From the NCBI GenBank assembly GCA_003514205.1, contig DORQ01000360.1:1-6523 (forward strand): 6,523 bases of DNA. Direction: 5' to 3'. Source of the stretch: Acidimicrobiaceae bacterium (GTDB lineage Bacteria > Actinomycetota > Acidimicrobiia > Acidimicrobiales > Microtrichaceae). The position numbers and the translations under genes were made by a program. Positions 4,679 through 6,523 of the stretch are shown here, piece after piece; positions within the stretch are counted from its first letter, which is position 1; the number at the start of each line of letters is the position of its first letter. A model generated the notes under the pieces. It saw only the letters and a list, made by a program, of their open reading frames with translations. It searched no databases and was not told the DNA's origin.

Positions 4679-6523
4679 CTACTGGTCCCGACGCCGGCGC
4701 CGTGCGCCCAGTGCCGAACCGCCGAGCAACATCGAGGCCCCTGCGAGCATGATCAGCACCAAGATATTTGACCCTGTGAATGCAAGCTGTCGGCTAGGCA
4801 CTCCCGCCGGTGTTTCAGCGGATCGTGCGGTGACAACACCTTCCACAGCGGCGTTTCCGGTGTCATCAGACTTCGTGGAGTTGTCTGTCAGTTCCTTGGA
4901 GCCGATAAAGGCAGTGTTCACCAACTTGCCCGAGAAGTTGTCGGCAATCCTGCCAACAAGAATCAGATCGTGATACTTGCCTGGAGCCAAGGGCTCTGCG
5001 GAGGAACACGTCACTGCAGTAATGGTTTGCTCACACACCCATCCAGCAGCGTCATAGCTCACGACAGAGAGTGCCTCAGGCAACTCATCGGTGACTGAAA
5101 CCAATCCGATGGTTGGCTGATTCCCTTCGTTGGTGGTCCGCAGGCGATAGGTGACTTGTCGATCAACCGTTGGTCCAGCTACCACTGATTTCACCAGCGA
5201 GATATTCGTTGGAGTCCAGAAACCAGCATCCACGTTGATCACATGCATGCCCGGAACGATGCTCATCGAATTGGTGAACAGCGAGGTCTCGTTGAAGTCC
5301 GAGTCCACCGAGTTGTCAGCACCGACGTCCATCATGGTGATCTTGTGGCCACTTGGGGTCACAACCCGAACTTGATAGTCGCCAGGCGCAAGGTTTCCGA
5401 AGTAGTACGAACCATCGGATGCTGTTTGTTGTGTCGCAATCGATGAGCCCGGAGCGGCAGCACCATTCACGAGATCGAAGGCCCTCGGTGCTGAGTTGCT
5501 GGCAACCACAAGCTCCACAGCCACATCCTTGAGGAGCGCTTCGTCCTTCTGACGGATTCCATCACGGTTCGTGTCGGCCCAGGCCACGCCAGCGAGTGAT
5601 GCTGGTTGCCAGAACCCGTGATCCAGATGGGCCACGTCGGTCCCAGCAACGAGATTCACCGTGACGACACTTGGATCCGAGTCGATGGCGTCATCGGAAC
5701 CTGTGTCCACTGGCGCCTTCTCATAGCCAGTATGCGAGGCGGTAGTCACTGTGTAGGAGCCTTGGGCGAGATCCGCGAACTTCCAGTTTCCGTCGGCATC
5801 GGAGACCGTCATCAACGAGACGGCATTCCCGTTGACATCAGTGCCAACGAGGGTGACGAGGACCCCCGCTATTGGCAGAACGCCATCATCTTGAATTCCA
5901 TTGCCGTTTCGGTCGTTCCACACCACACCTGAGATCGAGGCGGGAACGAAGTAGCCGGCGTCAATGTTGGAAACAACATCATCAGCGCGGACTGTTACTG
6001 GAGCCGAGTTTGCTGAAGTTGGATCGAAATCGCTATCCGTTGTGGACGAGGCACCAACAGCGTGCTGTGCAACCAACACCGACCCAGGAGCCACTGCCAC
6101 GTGAGCCACATAAGTACCCGGAGGCACTGTGACACTCCATGAGCCGTCTGCTGCAGTGGTCGTGGTTCGAGTGACTGATCTACCAGCTCCATCGGTTCCC
6201 GTGATGGTCACTTCAACACCGCCACGGCTGGGCTCGCCAGACTCCTGTATTCCGTCGTTGTCGCGATCCTCCCAGGCCCGACCACCGAGTGCGGCGCCAG
6301 CGATCAGCCCTCCGTCGATCTGCGAACTTGACCCTGAGGTCACGGTGACAGCTCGTGAACCCGTAACGGGGTCGAGGTCTGAGTCCTTCAACGGGTCGGT
6401 TCCGAGCCCGTTGACCGTCAAGGTCCTGCCACCTGGAAGCTCCGGCGTCACCACATAGCTACCCGGAGCAAGGTCCAAGAATTCATAGAAGCCAGAGGAG
6501 TTCGTGGTTGCAGTCAACGACAC
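4679..6523 (-). CDS. Sortase-anchored surface protein with SdrD-type B repeats (5' end missing)
   Basis: 614 residues of the C-terminal end are visible. The window edge cuts inside a repeat, and the GTG at 6523 is mid-domain, not the true start. Numbered from the edge, four SdrD B-like repeats are seen: 1-76 (partial), 77-193, 195-305 and 308-436. The complete ones begin with a G-x-x-W-x-D segment and contain Ca-binding-type loops DRDNDG, DRNGNG and DTNRDG. All four carry an APG/AQG-Y-like strand and a DSD motif, and end in a phrase like VDAGFW. Residues 438-555 resemble a DUF11 domain (LVKSVVAGP, then VTDELPEALS). A sorting signal closes the protein: LAFTG (580-584), a hydrophobic segment (about 587-607) and RRRRR. 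The protein is thus probably covalently attached to peptidoglycan by a class E-type sortase and acts as a stiff stalk or adhesin. The N-terminal functional domain is outside the window, so its role cannot be told. Confidence 0.92.
   Translation of the reverse strand: MSLTATTNSSGFYEFLDLAPGSYVVTPELPGGRTLTVNGLGTDPLKDSDLDPVTGSRAVTVTSGSSSQIDGGLIAGAALGGRAWEDRDNDGIQESGEPSRGGVEVTITGTDGAGRSVTRTTTTAADGSWSVTVPPGTYVAHVAVAPGSVLVAQHAVGASSTTDSDFDPTSANSAPVTVRADDVVSNIDAGYFVPASISGVVWNDRNGNGIQDDGVLPIAGVLVTLVGTDVNGNAVSLMTVSDADGNWKFADLAQGSYTVTTASHTGYEKAPVDTGSDDAIDSDPSVVTVNLVAGTDVAHLDHGFWQPASLAGVAWADTNRDGIRQKDEALLKDVAVELVVASNSAPRAFDLVNGAAAPGSSIATQQTASDGSYYFGNLAPGDYQVRVVTPSGHKITMMDVGADNSVDSDFNETSLFTNSMSIVPGMHVINVDAGFWTPTNISLVKSVVAGPTVDRQVTYRLRTTNEGNQPTIGLVSVTDELPEALSVVSYDAAGWVCEQTITAVTCSSAEPLAPGKYHDLILVGRIADNFSGKLVNTAFIGSKELTDNSTKSDDTGNAAVEGVVTARSAETPAGVPSRQLAFTGSNILVLIMLAGASMLLGGSALGARRRRRDQ
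4682..4786 (-). other. Cell-wall sorting signal (LAFTG, membrane segment, Arg tail)
   Basis: The last 35 codons encode LAFTG, a hydrophobic helix of about 20 residues, and the tail RRRRRDQ. LAxTG in place of LPxTG is the form recognised by class E sortases in high-GC actinobacteria, which cut between Thr and Gly. Confidence 0.9.
5216..6523 (-). repeat. Array of SdrD B-like protein repeats
   Basis: Four copies (the first cut by the window edge) of about 110-130 codons repeat at the protein level: W-x-D-x-(N/D)-x-(N/D)-G-I near the start, D-G-(S/N)-(W/Y) in the middle, DSD, then DAGF/DHGF at the end. They are divergent at the DNA level; no long exact DNA repeat was seen by eye. Confidence 0.8.

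Overview
The window looks like chromosomal DNA of a high-GC actinobacterium. The signs are two lipoproteins with actinobacterial-style signal peptides, an LAxTG (class E sortase) cell-wall protein, and a mycobacterial-type alpha/beta hydrolase next to a soluble P450. An Acidimicrobiia relative (the group containing Ilumatobacter) would fit, but that is an inference from gene content and has not been tested. No RNA genes, insertion sequences, CRISPR arrays or phage genes were seen.

Layout: (1) about 64-720 (+), a small Thr-rich lipoprotein of unknown function whose signal peptide has no ATG/GTG/TTG start. (2) 780-1679 (+), an alpha/beta hydrolase with a complete Ser-Asp-His triad. (3) 1689-2882 (+), a cytochrome P450 only 9 bases downstream, so very probably in the same operon. 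(4) 2897-3763 (-), an LppX/LolA-like lipoprotein convergent with the P450. (5) A 139-base divergent intergenic region with a nested inverted repeat. (6) 3903-4652 (+), an SDR-fold protein. (7) A 13-bp perfect hairpin whose loop holds the stop codon of gene 6, probably a bidirectional terminator. (8) 4679-6523 (-), the C-terminal part of a large surface protein with SdrD-type B repeats, a DUF11-type domain and a sortase signal.

The most interesting item is gene 6. It reads at first as an ordinary short-chain dehydrogenase, but the NAD(P)-binding glycine motif is destroyed, the catalytic Lys is Arg, and the 'PG' cofactor loop is replaced. These three changes match the halohydrin dehalogenases, which use Ser-Tyr-Arg and a halide pocket in place of the cofactor site. 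It is best read as a candidate halohydrin dehalogenase/epoxide-opening enzyme with a variant N-x4-Y-x-G nucleophile motif.

How the genes work together is only partly visible. The hydrolase and P450 look like a two-gene oxidative/hydrolytic cassette for a hydrophobic substrate. The dehalogenase-like gene is a separate unit with its own ribosome site and possible operator. The lipoproteins and the repeat protein belong to the cell envelope, and no shared pathway can be shown.
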